Assembly: GCA_949361645.1 (NCBI GenBank)
Contig: OX442415.1
Location: 27,750,847 to 27,814,846, forward strand
Source of the DNA: Spongilla lacustris
Taxonomy: Eukaryota > Porifera > Demospongiae > Spongillida > Spongillidae
DNA length: 64,000 nucleotides
Direction: 5' to 3'
Shown: positions 34,915 to 46,465 of the stretch, piece after piece
Layout of the letters: each line of letters starts with the position of its first letter
How positions within the stretch are numbered: the stretch's first letter is position 1
Made by a program: the position numbers and the translations under genes
The notes under the pieces: model-generated
What the model was told of the DNA's origin: nothing
Seen by the model: only the letters and a program-made list of their open reading frames with translations
Database searches by the model: none

Positions 34915-35110
34915 ATATTAGTCCACACTGGCACCCTGTATCGGCTAAAGTGATGTATCCGGTATCCCCGCTTTGCGCTCTAATTAGTCCACACTGGGGC
35001 CCTTTGTCGGATCAAGTGATGCTTCCACTCTGATTAGTCCACACTGGCACTATGAGCTCAAGTGATGTATCCCTACTTTGCACTCTAATTAGTCCACACT
35101 AGGGCCGTTT
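34915..35110. repeat. ~60-75-bp minisatellite, about 4 copies
   Basis: TTAGTCCACACTGG recurs at about 34918, 34986, 35034 and 35088, with AAGTGATG-TATCC between. Confidence 0.8.
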
Positions 35111-35574
35111 AATAGCTTTATGCATGTATCTTTGCACTCTAATCGATTATCCACATTTTGGTCTGGAATTTGTACAAGTGATGTACCTGTATGACTGCTT
35201 TGCATTCAATATACACTTTTGCATTACTTACAGGTACATGTACATGTAGGAGTATAGATACGTATAGAATATGATACAAATACACACAAAATGTTAAAAA
35301 TTTTCTAGCTCTAGTACATCCATGTCCTATGCTCTCAAAACATCTACGCCATACAGTTTCAAAATCATGGGTGCACTCCAATCATTACGTACTGTATTAA
35401 ATAAATACAGCGAGTGTTCTGAACGGACATGCGCAGTATGGACATCACTGAATAACTAATAGCATGTTGTACAACAATCAAGTGATTAAGCCTATAGATG
35501 CTACAATATGTATTTAAAATACTACAAACTTCAAGCACTTATATATGCATGTACTCTAGAACTCACTTGTGGCT

Positions 35575-35850
35575 ACAATCTAAACAACAAAAATTTGAGG
35601 CTGTGGCAACATTCTAAACAACAAGCATTTTAGGCTGTGGCAACATTCCATTTTAATAATTCTACACAACAGCCATTTTAGGCTGTGGCAGCTGTGGCAA
35701 CATTCTGCACAACAGGCACTTTAGGCTGTGGCAAAATTCTATTCTAGGTTGTGGCAACATTCTACACAACAGGCATTTTTGGCTGTGTCAATATTCTACA
35801 CACATGTACATGTAATAAGCATTTTAGGCTGTGGCAACATTCAAATGACA
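35575..35850. repeat. ~45-bp minisatellite, about 7 copies
   Basis: Unit GGCTGTGGCAACATTCTACA followed by CAACAGGCATTTTA, with deletions and duplications between copies. Confidence 0.85.
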
Positions 35851-37039
35851 AAACAAATTTAGTACACATTGGAAAATTAGTCCATCAAGCATTTCAAACC
35901 CGTCATTCTGTAAAAGCAGTCCTGTCATCACTCCTGTAAAGTATCATGAAGAGCAGACTGTGGTGAACACATTTCAACTGAAATTTGAAACAAGATAATA
36001 TAATTTATATGAACATGACCATGTTGTCAATGAAACACTTCACTTTATGGTCACAATGCCACAGTACTTGTTATTTGATTAGCCTATAAAGTACATGGGT
36101 TTGAAAAACCAGCTTGGATAACCTAAATAAACAGTTTGAAAATTGGCAGGTTTTCTTTGCTGATTTACATGTTCTTTTATGGCTCCTGTTCTGAATAAGC
36201 AAGAAGTTAGGTGTTTGTGTGTTGTAGGTGATTGCTGATGTGTTGTTACGTTGTGGTACTAGGTTTAATTTGCAGATGTGCACAATCAATGCTAACAAAT
36301 AATGTGTGATATAATTGTAAGGGAACAGAAGGGCTGTAGAGGGCAAGGAAGGGAACCTGCTTCTACCATACTTGAAACTAAACAATACACAGCTACATAT
36401 AGATGATATTTACAAAATTTTCTAACTAGGCCAAGTTTGGGTTACACCCTCCCTCATGCACACAAAACACAATTCTAACACATGCAGCAGCTGTGTCCTC
36501 CGCGTATCTCCTGTGCCTCCTCCCTCTTCCTCTCTCTTTCTTCTTTCCCTCTCTCTCCTTCCTTCCCTTCCCTCACACCTATCTCTCCCTTTCCTTTCCC
36601 ACACTTCCCTTCACTCATACCTCTCCCCTGTGGTGTTCGTTGACTCTGTGCCTTCAGACTCCCAGTACCCAAATGATCACTTCGTACAGACCAGTGGTCT
36701 TATATGACCATTTACCAAAGTTATCTTTGATGGTAGGCATGTTGCTGTGGTCATCCCCTAATCACTCTCCTCCCCCCTCTAGAGTTCCCCATGGTTACCA
36801 GTAGCCTCCATGCATGGGACGTTGACCCTGAGAGGTCAGGACACGTAGGGACCTTCACCATCATGTTCAGGATACATGTAGATCCTGTGAGCTGTGATTA
36901 TTTGGACAATGCCCTCAGGTGGGTGTGCCTTGTTTCATGCCATATAAGGGACTGAAGGTCACACTGTTACCATGTTCATCACAACATTGCCTGTGGTGTT
37001 CTTATTGTACTAGGTACGTGTTTCATTGATCTGGGCATT
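35851..37039. other. Non-coding, pyrimidine-rich tract
   Basis: No gene recognised. 36505-36610 is an almost pure CT stretch, resembling the sequence after the POC1 stop codon at 63810-63880. Confidence 0.5.
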
Positions 37040-37850
37040 ACAGCTGTAGTAGCCCTCACCCTCCCAGTCCCCAGCACACCTCACCCTCCCAGTCATCTTC
37101 AGTACACCCTCACCCTCCCAGTCGTCCTCAGTACACCCTCACCCTCCCAGTCGTCCTCAGCACACCCTCACCCTCCCAATCATCCTCAGCACACCCTCAC
37201 CCTCCCAGTCATCTTCAGTACACCCTCACCCTCCCAGTCCCCAGCACACCCTCCCAGTCCCCATCAAACCCTCACCCTCCCCAGCACACCATCACACCCT
37301 CCCAGTCCCCATCACACCCTCACCCTCCCCAGCACACCTCACACCCTCCCAGTCCTCAACACACCATCCCCTCCCCAGCATGCCATCACACCCTCCCAGT
37401 CCCCATCACACCATCCCCCTCCCCAACACACCATCCCCTCCCCAGCACACCATCACACCCTCCCAGTCCACATCACACCCTCACCCTCCCCAGCATACCT
37501 CACACCCTCCCAGTCCCTGCACACCCTCACCCTCCCCAGCACACCTCACACCCTCCTAGTCCCCATCACACCCTCCCAGTCCTCAGCACACCATCACACA
37601 CCCCCAGTCCCCATCACACCCTCCCCCTCTCCAGCACACCTCACACCTTCCCAGTCCTCAACACACCATCCCCCTCCCCTGCACACCCTCACCCTCCCCA
37701 GCACACCTCACACCTTCCCAGTCCCCAACACACCATTCCCTCCTCAGCACACCCTCACCCTCCCCAGCACACACCTCACCCTCCACAGCACACCTCACAC
37801 CCTCTCAGTCCCCAGCACACTCACTCTCCCCAGCACACCCTCACTGCTTG
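37040..37850. repeat. CT-rich minisatellite, ~800 bp
   Basis: Tandem units built from CACACCCTCACCCTCCCAG and TCCCCAGCACAC with irregular lengths (about 18-31 bp). All purines on this strand are rare. Confidence 0.9.
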
Positions 37851-37854
37851 TCGT

Positions 37855-38700
37855 ATTAAGTGGTAATATGCAGGCATGACATTGGTAGGTGGGGCCAGAG
37901 AAGGTGTGTCTATAATAAATGGGAGTGGGATATGTGGGAAACTTAATAACCAGTATAACCTTAATAACTAATACTGCATTAATAAGTTGCAAAATCCATG
38001 ATGCTAGTAATACCATGATCTTTCTACCCACTGAGGTGTTTGGTGGTACCTGTATGTGTGTGTACTGTCTCAACATGCATGTCTACATTGTATGTCTGTT
38101 CCAATTAGTTGTCTGGTAAGGAGCTCACGTTTAATTGCTGAGTGGAGGAAAGGGGCAGAGAGGAAGGGTAAAATTATCGGTGTGAGTCAGTGAATAAAGG
38201 TGACACTATCATATCATGGGCTTGTGTAAGTTAGCTGGCCGGTACTATTCAGGAGAGAGTGATTTTTGAGAATGAGTGCTTTGAGATGACCAATTAAGCA
38301 ATACCCCTGGAGTCATAGGCCATAGTACTGTGATCCAGTATGTGAGTGTGTGTGTGTGCATGCATATATTGCATATGTGTGTGTGTGTACTGTGCATGCA
38401 TATATGTGCATATGCATGTACCAGCTTTTTTGTAAGCAGCTGATAGGCCAAACACATAATCTTGAACCCTGAAAAAAAAAAAGGGGGGGGGGGGGGGGGG
38501 GGAAACAGGGGCTGCAATCATAAACAATTGCCTATTGTACAAAGTGACTCACCTGAGCCTCTAAGCTACTGGCTGCAGTGGCTGGTGCTACATTAATAGG
38601 CCAGTTGCACTGCCATCACCCATCTGTTTCCTGATTATTGATCTGTGCATCATAAGAACCGTTTTGTCTGATGTAAAGTTGCCCCTCCCCCTTGTGGTGA
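37855..38700. repeat. Local low-copy repeat family, copy 1
   Basis: Segments here (CTTAATAACTA, GATGCTAGTAAT, TTTCTACCCACT, AGCAGCTGATAGGCC, AAACACATAA.CTTGAACC) recur in 39120-39180, 41620-42430 and 42780-43070 in similar order, so this unit has been duplicated three or four times over about 5 kb. A GT/CA microsatellite (38343-38390) and an A(11)G(19) junction (38472-38502) lie inside. Confidence 0.55.
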
Positions 38701-38770
38701 TATGCATGACATAAGGGGCAAGTGGCCTATTATTAGCTAAAGTTGTTACAGGTACAGTTGTTAGCAATGA

Positions 38771-38911
38771 ATAGGAGGGGTGGGGCTATATAGTGAGGGT
38801 GGGGCTGTATGGAGAGGGTTGGGCTATATGGAGAGGGTGGGACTGTATGGAGAGGGTGGGACTATATGGAGAGGGTAAGGCTATATGGTGAGGGTGGGGC
38901 TATAGTGACTG
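38771..38911. repeat. ~20-bp minisatellite, 7 copies
   Basis: Unit GGAGAGGGTGGGGCTATAT with minor variants. Confidence 0.9.
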
Positions 38912-39508
38912 CACCCTCTCCTCTGGATCTGCTCTCCTCTACCTCTGTTCTGCCTCCTCCCTTTTCTGATTCATCCGTATCAATTTAAGTCACTTGCCAC
39001 TTGTTCCTATGATCTATATGGCTCAACCTGTATGACACCAGGCATCAGTATTAGTCATTTAAAATTAGATTATCCTACGCACAATTGACCATGAGTTGGT
39101 GCCGTGCCTGCAAATGATATTTTGACAACAAAGCATGCATGACAAAGGTGGGTGGGGCCAGAGAAGGCGTGTCTAAATAACACTGCCATGTAGCCATTCG
39201 AGGTTCCCATATTAGTTAACAATACATGTACATCTCTTTTAAAATTACATTCATGGGTGCACATGCGCATTGCATTTTAAGGGAAGCTGAAGGATTTAGG
39301 TCTTGAAGATTTCACCTCTAACTACATGTATCATTATATGTAGCTGGAATACTTTACATAACCAGTGTGGTGTACAAAAGCTAGCAACTACTTCTGAAGA
39401 ATATCACCAATCACTGTTTACTCAACAGACTTGAGACAGAAATATCTTTAAAGAGCAAAGGTTAAATGGCATTATACTACATTTGGTGCATACTTTGTTC
39501 TCCTACAG

Positions 39509-39890
39509 TTGAGTACAGTTAGGGCACCAAATGACGATGCATTTCTCTTCCCACTGTGACCACATGCAGCTCTTTCACAGAAAAGCACATTTTAAGCAGA
39601 CTACAAGTCCCCAGCCTCATAGCACAGTGGTGAGGTCTCCCTTAGTAATCAATAAGAAATCAGAAATGCCTCACAGGAAGATGACGATCGACAGACAAAT
39701 GGAGCACATTGTTTCACAGCTGGAAATCACAGCTGAGGTTTGGATGCATGTGTGAGTCAATAAATGTTGCCTATTTCACTGTGGTTTATTTCATTCTTGA
39801 AAAAAAGGCCAACAACCAAATCACCAACAAAAAAAAATCACACTTCAGATCCACCCAAGTGGATAGACAATACAGCTGTGTTATACCCAC
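39509..39890 (+). pseudogene. POC1-like exon pair, decayed duplicate
   Basis: 39509-39751 follows an acceptor (CTCCTACAG) and aligns along its whole length with the real POC1 exon 57264-57518. It shares CAGCTCTTTCACAG, GCACA-TT..AGCAGAC, AGTGGTGAGGT and GAGCACATTGTTTCACAGCTGGA. An in-frame TGA (39557) breaks it. Only ~50 bp later, 39790-39873 aligns with the last POC1 exon (TTCTTGAAAAAAAGGC ... ATCACACTTCAGATCC). Retained exon/intron order shows DNA-level duplication. Intron sequence here is tiny compared with 6.1 kb in the intact copy. Confidence 0.7.
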
Positions 39891-40854
39891 GGTTTCCCTC
39901 ACTCTCCCTCTTCAGCCTCCTCCCCCTCCCTGCAGAGTCACTTGCTCTTTGAATTTGATCTGAAACACATATGCCTTATTAAATATAACATCAGGCATCA
40001 TAAGTATTATTCAAGCAGCAAAATAACTCAGGCATCAGCATATAACCTAGTTGCACTTATTACAAATAGCATGTGTGTACGTACACATGTGACTAGAAAT
40101 GATTGCACACATACAGTATGGTCAGTGGATTTGTACTCATAATGCCACACATCGGTAAATTGAGCATGACTAATCTAGCAAGCCAATGGAATATGTGACA
40201 CAAGCAACTGATGCATCAAACATTTTAATCCATTTGCTGTATGAGATGATAAAGAATTGTCAATTATGTCATGATATCAGTGTTGTAGTCCAAAGCACAC
40301 AATGTATGTCCATTTGAATGAAACCATAGCTCACGTGATCCACTTGGGCATCATGATACCACTTGCAAATTTGGACTGGAGGAGACATGATGTCATGACG
40401 AAATAGACCAAAAGGCATATTTTGCATACAGGTAGTGGTCAACTTTTGTCACAATGACATCAAAAGTAAAGTGCTGGCAATGGGGCAGACACTATGGTCA
40501 CTTTTATTGGAATGTGACCAGTGGGTCAGCAGCAAAATCTGCAGAGTTTATTGAAGCATGAGACTAAATGTCAGGAGCTTGCATATTCTCTCACTCTAGG
40601 GGTCCTTGTACATGTCAGTGAGCTTTATTGCAAGGACCATAAACAACAATATTCAATTCCATCAAAATTAAAAAGGAATGATGAGCTGGATTGGGTGCCC
40701 CGATGAATCCTCTGAGTTGTTTTGGCTAAGTACTTCTTAAGACTATCGGTTTTAATTTGTCACCGGTCAGCGACAACCGCCATTAATGAATTAATGTTTA
40801 CCCTGTATGCTTATAGGCATAAATACCTTCAAAGGTTGCATTACTATATTTGGT

Positions 40855-40910
40855 GCTTTCCAGGCAGAACAGATGTGGTGAATGTCAGACCACACTTCTT
40901 TCACAGATGA
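40855..40910 (+). pseudogene. POC1 exon fragment
   Basis: TGTGGTGAATGTCAGACC..CTTTCACAG matches the centre of exon 57264-57518. Too short and shifted to be coding. Confidence 0.45.
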
Positions 40911-41599
40911 GCATTGAGCATAATTTTGCGTGATGAAAGGTCATCTTTTATTTAAAAAAATTCGACACCCCCCCTCCCCCCTTCCCTTTTCCGAAGGCTG
41001 CGTACGCCCATGCATACAGAGCCGTTAAAAGCTGTTGACAATACGTACATGTAGAGGGTTGGAAACAGCTCACGTGATCCAAAGAGTTATACGATTTTTG
41101 TGCACTCGGACATCACGTCAGAGATGATCACGTCAAACTTAAGTGTCTGGCAGCTGAACAGGCGGCAAATATTGTACTAATAGCGTAGTGAACTATATTA
41201 TTTACATCCAGTAAACGTTCTGAAACCCATACTGTTAGTTGAAGTGCGCTCGTTTGAGTTTGTAGCTTATTGCATTTGGCCTTCACGTGAGCTGTTTTAC
41301 TCCCTACATAAATACATGTTGCAATGTCTTCATAACAAACCTGTGGTCACAGGCATACATGTACATACCCCAGCAAAGGCAACCTTATGCAACAGATGCC
41401 ATGCATTTACAAGGGGTCTCTGGGAATGGTATTTATTAGTGTGAAAGATGCTACATGTATGTGTTGTTGCCATGGGTGATCACCTACTGTGATGTTCGTC
41501 ATTAATTATTCTATACACCACAGCACACACCACAGCACATCTATCGTTTTGGGTTTGACACCATACCAGGGATGGGGGTGGGTTGAGGCAAAGGGCTAA

Positions 41600-43070
41600 C
41601 TACGTGCGTTACGTGCGTATGCATATGATAAACCTAGTAACCAGTATGACCTTAATAACTAGTAAGTTCATGATGCTAGTAATGTAATCTTTCTACCCAC
41701 TTGGATTGTTAGTGACAATCATTTCTCTCATGCATGAATAATTGAACTCTCCCTCTTTTTTTTTCTTTTTTTTTCTTTTTTTTTTAACTTGATGCCAGTA
41801 CTTATTTGAATTTAGAGAAAGGAGAATGGTCCATGCTGCCATGTGTTCTTGAGAATAAGTATCAGCTGCTTACAAACTAAAGCTGGTACATATTGCACAT
41901 GGGCACAATGTGTGAATACAATTATGTTTACTTGTGGCCTATGACTCCAAATGTAGCCTCCTGTTTTTTAGAGCAGAACCAGTGTGGGGGTGGGATGTGC
42001 ATCACTAGGCATATGTGTATGGTAAACCTAGTAAATATGATGCTAGTAGTAATATACCCACTTGGGCATTGTGCTGTAGCAACAATCATTATTCTCATGT
42101 ATGCCATTATAAATGTTCATGAATAATTAATGATTGAACTTTTGTTTTGATGCCTGTACATGTGCATGCAAGTACTTTTCTGGACAGAGAGAAAGAGGGG
42201 GTGAGGGAAGGGAGGACTAATTCATGCTGCCATGTTTTTTTTACGAATAAGTATCAGCTGCTTACAAACTAAAGCTGGTACATGTTGCACATGGGCACAA
42301 TGTGTGAATGCAACTTTTGTTCTTGTCAGATCACAGCACTTAAAAGGCCTATAACTCCAACTTTTTTTAGAATATGAGGTGCAGGATGCTGCTACAGTTA
42401 GGACTGACTTCACTCATCCTCTTTTTCCTGACTATTGCTCTGTGGATCATAAGACTGAATCATTTCACCCAGGCCTGGACTCTGGAGATGGGTCTCATAC
42501 ATTTGAATTCAATTAACCCCTCGTAGCACACATGTGACATTCCCTCATTAGGGCGCTCTATTCAGGTGAAAGGTGAGGTAAAAAGGCATGTACAGTATTC
42601 ATTCCTAGGTAATTGAACATATGTGCATTTAATTTGGCAAGTGTATAGGTCCAGGAGAGGGGTCTATTGATCATACCTTATATTGCAACGAACTGATTAA
42701 TATTATAGCACCCATGTGTAAGTGTACATTATAACATAGCTTGGCCATCACTTTATATTGTCGTTGAGTGCAATTTATAATTTACTGAGGGGAAGGAAGG
42801 GGACAGGGAAATAGTAAATTATTAGGATGAGTGGTTGGATGGTAGAAGACATCTACATATCATGGGATTATTTAGGATGGTTGGCCAGTAATTTCCTGGT
42901 GAGAGAGAAGGCAAGTCACTATCTTCATGTTGTTGGTTTTTATTTATTAAGTGCCTGCACAGAAAAGAATAGGTTAAAGGTCACCCAGTGATGAATAGCA
43001 CCTCAATATTTAGACGTTGGCCTTCAAAGATCTAGACCAAACACATAACCCTGAACTGAAGGGTGAATGT
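41600..43070. repeat. Local low-copy repeat family, copies 2-4
   Basis: 41620-41960 and 41990-42370 are tandem diverged copies (AAGTATCAGCTGCTTACAAA, CACATGGGCACAATGTGTGA). 42780-43060 matches 38130-38460. No ORF. Confidence 0.55.
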
Positions 43071-43737
43071 CTAGGAGGAGTACAAATTGGGAAACTGAGG
43101 TAGGGGGAGGGGTTAATAAAATAAAAGTGTTTAACAAATTTTGTTATCATACACAGCCCATTTCTTTATAAGACGAAAGTACTGGTAGCTAATGGCAGCT
43201 ACAGAACTACGAGCTGTAAGCTGCTGTCTTCCATACATGAGACACAGAGGCATTTCCAGTCCTTGCCTTCATATGTGTATCCAAGTTTGTAATTCTACTT
43301 TTGAGAGTTATTTTCTGTGCAGATGATCAATTATATTGAATACACCAGAACCATCATTATTATTTATCTGGGAAGAAATACTGAACAATACCACACAATA
43401 CCAACACTGTGGTGTACAAATGCAACCCTGCTGCTCTTTGCTTTGCATTTTTCCCCCTCAGGGTATTTGCCCAGGAAGGTTTACATTCATAGACAGTATC
43501 CAAAACTACTCAACTCCCATTAAAATTAGCAGCTACTATAGTAAGGGGATTATAGAACTTTTTTTCCCAAGGAGAATGATGAGCTGGGTTGGGATATGTC
43601 ATTTATTCAGACGGTTGTTATGAATGTCAGAGCCCAAGTGTTATGAATGTCAGAGCCCTCTTGGGCTAAGTAATTGAAAAGCAAAGGTTGGTGGCCAGCA
43701 GTTGAATACTGTAAAAGAGCATGACCCTGTCCCATGG

Positions 43738-43860
43738 TGAATGTCAGACCACATCACTTTAAACATAGATAGTTTAGTTTCTCTAAACTGTCTATGCTTT
43801 AATAAACAAGCACACTCAGCAGTCCATATGGGGTCTCCAGCCCCCACAGTACCCTTTGGG
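43738..43860 (+). pseudogene. POC1 exon fragment
   Basis: CATGGTGAATGTCAGACCAC and, after an inserted hairpin (TAGTTTAGTTTCTCTAAACTGTCTA), AGCACACTCAGCAGTCC.TATGG..TCTCCAGCCCC match the POC1 exon at about 57312-57380. Confidence 0.5.
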
Positions 43861-44284
43861 AGCTGAATATGTTAACCCCATGGCTTAATTTTTTTACACT
43901 GTCACTGAGCTGAACATCTACACTGACATTATAATGGCCACGCACAGTGTAAAATATATTGGCACTACATGGCAGCTGTAAATAGGTCCCATTTATGAGC
44001 AAACGTGAGCCAAGAGAGCTTTTTAGATAACCAGTAGAATATTGTATTGCATATCCAGATATCGGCCGGAAAGCACACCTGTACTTTTAGTCTCTCGATG
44101 CACTCTATATTTCCTCTTCCCCCCTCCCCCCCCCCCCCCCCCATCCATCACGCTGTACAATTGCCCTATCCTTCTACTGCTGTGCTCTCAATCAAAGCAT
44201 AATCATACCAGTATTTTATTATTATTACTAGTAGTATCCGTATAAGAAATCTCATGACACTTTTGCCCCTTCCCATCTATCCAC

Positions 44285-44575
44285 CACAGCCTCTGAAGTA
44301 TGTGCAGCAGCGAACCAGGCAGAGCAGACCAAGATCAAGAAGTACAGTTACATCACCTCCCATGCGTACCATTCCTTCACTCCTGTTGCCTTTGAAACTA
44401 CTGGAGTCTGCGGCCCTCGCTCCATGTAATTCTTGAAGAACTTGGGTCGTCACATTATGAACAACACAGGTGGCAAAAGCTCTCTGGCATACCTCATGCA
44501 AAAGTTTTCAGTTGCCATTCAGAGGGGGAATGCTTTGGGAACTTTGCCTCCAACCCTCTCCCCTCCTTTGAATGA
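44285..44575 (+). pseudogene. Retroelement C-terminal tail (FETTGVCGP type)
   Basis: EVCAAANQAEQTKIKKYSYI, FTPVAFETTGVCGPRSM, then a stop (TAA at about 44427), LKNLGRH, AYLMQKFSVAIQRGNALG. This is the same terminal domain as 16135-16760 (minus). 5'-truncated and broken. Confidence 0.7.
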
Positions 44576-46465
44576 TGCCGTTTAGTGGTAGCATGCATTG
44601 TACATGATATATATATAGCAGCATTATATTTTCCAACACACAATAGCTGCATGGCAAATTATAGTGCATTACAAATAGAACACTGTATTTAAAATGTATT
44701 ATAAAACTGCTAGACATGATAGCACATGTGGTCAGCAGGTTGTATACATGACATTATGATTGGGCATGATCAGGCTAGAAAGCCAAGTGAGCTTCAGGTG
44801 GCATTGCAGTGGTAGGCCCCATCATTAAAGTGCAAATTAACTTTGAGCAGAAACGTATAGGGAACCATAACTTCAGTTTTCTGCTTTTAAATTCTTCTAC
44901 CTTGCCAAATACTGTCATTTTCAGAAAAGGTGTCCCAGCCTTGTCTGATGTCTATACAGCTCCTCACCTGCCTCACTTGTTCTCATGTCTTGAGATAGAG
45001 GAATCTAATCACAACTTGACCCCACAATCACAGCAATACATTTACAATGTCATGGCACAATATATAGACTAAACATGAGACATTGTGCAGGTAACAACAT
45101 TGTGGTGCACATTCGCTCATCTCCTCAGAGCTGTGGCCTTGACTTCACCTTTCTGCATAGGCTTTAAGAGCCATTGTGTCTGACATTGCCCCCCCCCCCC
45201 CCCCCAGTTCACATCAGCAGAATTCAAGGAGTTTTGTGCAGGTAACAACATTGCGGTGCACATTCGCTCGTCTCTTTATCATCCCCAAACAAATGTGCTA
45301 GCAGAGTGGAAACACAACGTTCAAGGGGACATCTGAAGTATCCTTTTGGAAGTGGTGGGTCAGCAGCAAAGTCTGCGAGGAAACATCTTAAAAATAATCA
45401 GGAGCTTGCATAGGTATGCACTCCCTTGGCTATTGAAGAGTATGTGTGAGAAGAGGCCTTTGGTACAGCTGCTGGCCTCCACATTTGCTATCGCCGATAT
45501 CCAAACAGCAGCTAGAACCATATATTTATCCGTGTATTGTAATAATTCTTGACAAGCATACTTAAAAACACATTCAATTTGGCAAGTGCATAACTGTGTA
45601 TGGCAGGGGAATACGGACCATACCTCTTGCACATGCATGGTGACGTAACGGAATTTTGTACTTATAATGTATTCATGAGGTGACTGGGGTCAACATAAGG
45701 CGACTATAAAACCCCGCTACACTGAATGCAGGCACTGAAGTGACATTGTGCCTACCAAGGAAAACGATTTTCTGCTTGGCTTCACGTATAAACCATGTTC
45801 CCGAGAAAAAATATTATCTCCGTGATGTTGTTCTCAGTTAGTACTCGAGAATGTTCGAGGTGAGTACTGTTGGAATTGGAAAAATCGCATTATGCTGAAG
45901 TCCAATCCGTTGGAAGGTCTAAGGCGCAGCGATAATTTGGTCATATAGAACGAACCAAATAAAATATCGAATAAAAATAATAACAGTAGGCTCAACCTGA
46001 GGGCGAATGCGACAGTGATCCTTTCCAGGTGGCTCCCATCTTAAAATTTAATTAACTGTAGTGTGATTTAAGTGTTGTGTGTATTACATATTCTGTTCAT
46101 GTACATGTATAAATATTATTTTATTTAATAAAAATAATAATACATATTCATTTGAATTTGTATTCATAATAATAATAAGAAGAAGAAGAAGTAGATATTA
46201 GTTCAGAGTACATGTATCTTAGTATTTAGTTTTTGTATTGTGTTCCTCATATGCAAGTGTACACACCATGAATTTTTGCATAATTTAAAAAAAGAAAAAT
46301 AAATGCGCTGCATTAAATAGCGTATAGACATATTATACAAACCAGACCAATAGAAAATGCTGCAAAATTCTTAATTGTGGTGTTTTTTTATTGGTTTGTT
46401 TGTTTGTACACATGTACACACTAACAGCTCAGATTGTCGGAGTCTATTGGAATGGTGTGAAACAG
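44576..46465. other. Non-coding stretch
   Basis: No gene recognised. GTGCAGGTAACAACATTG.G and GTGCACATTCGCTC occur twice (45086-45125 and 45236-45275), a short direct duplication around a poly-C run (45190-45206). 45355-45400 resembles 40525-40585. AAG/AAT microsatellites lie at 46130-46195. Confidence 0.45.

Noticed and set aside
36422..36707. Arg/Glu- and Leu/Ser-rich ORFs
   Set aside because: Low-complexity CT/GA tract.
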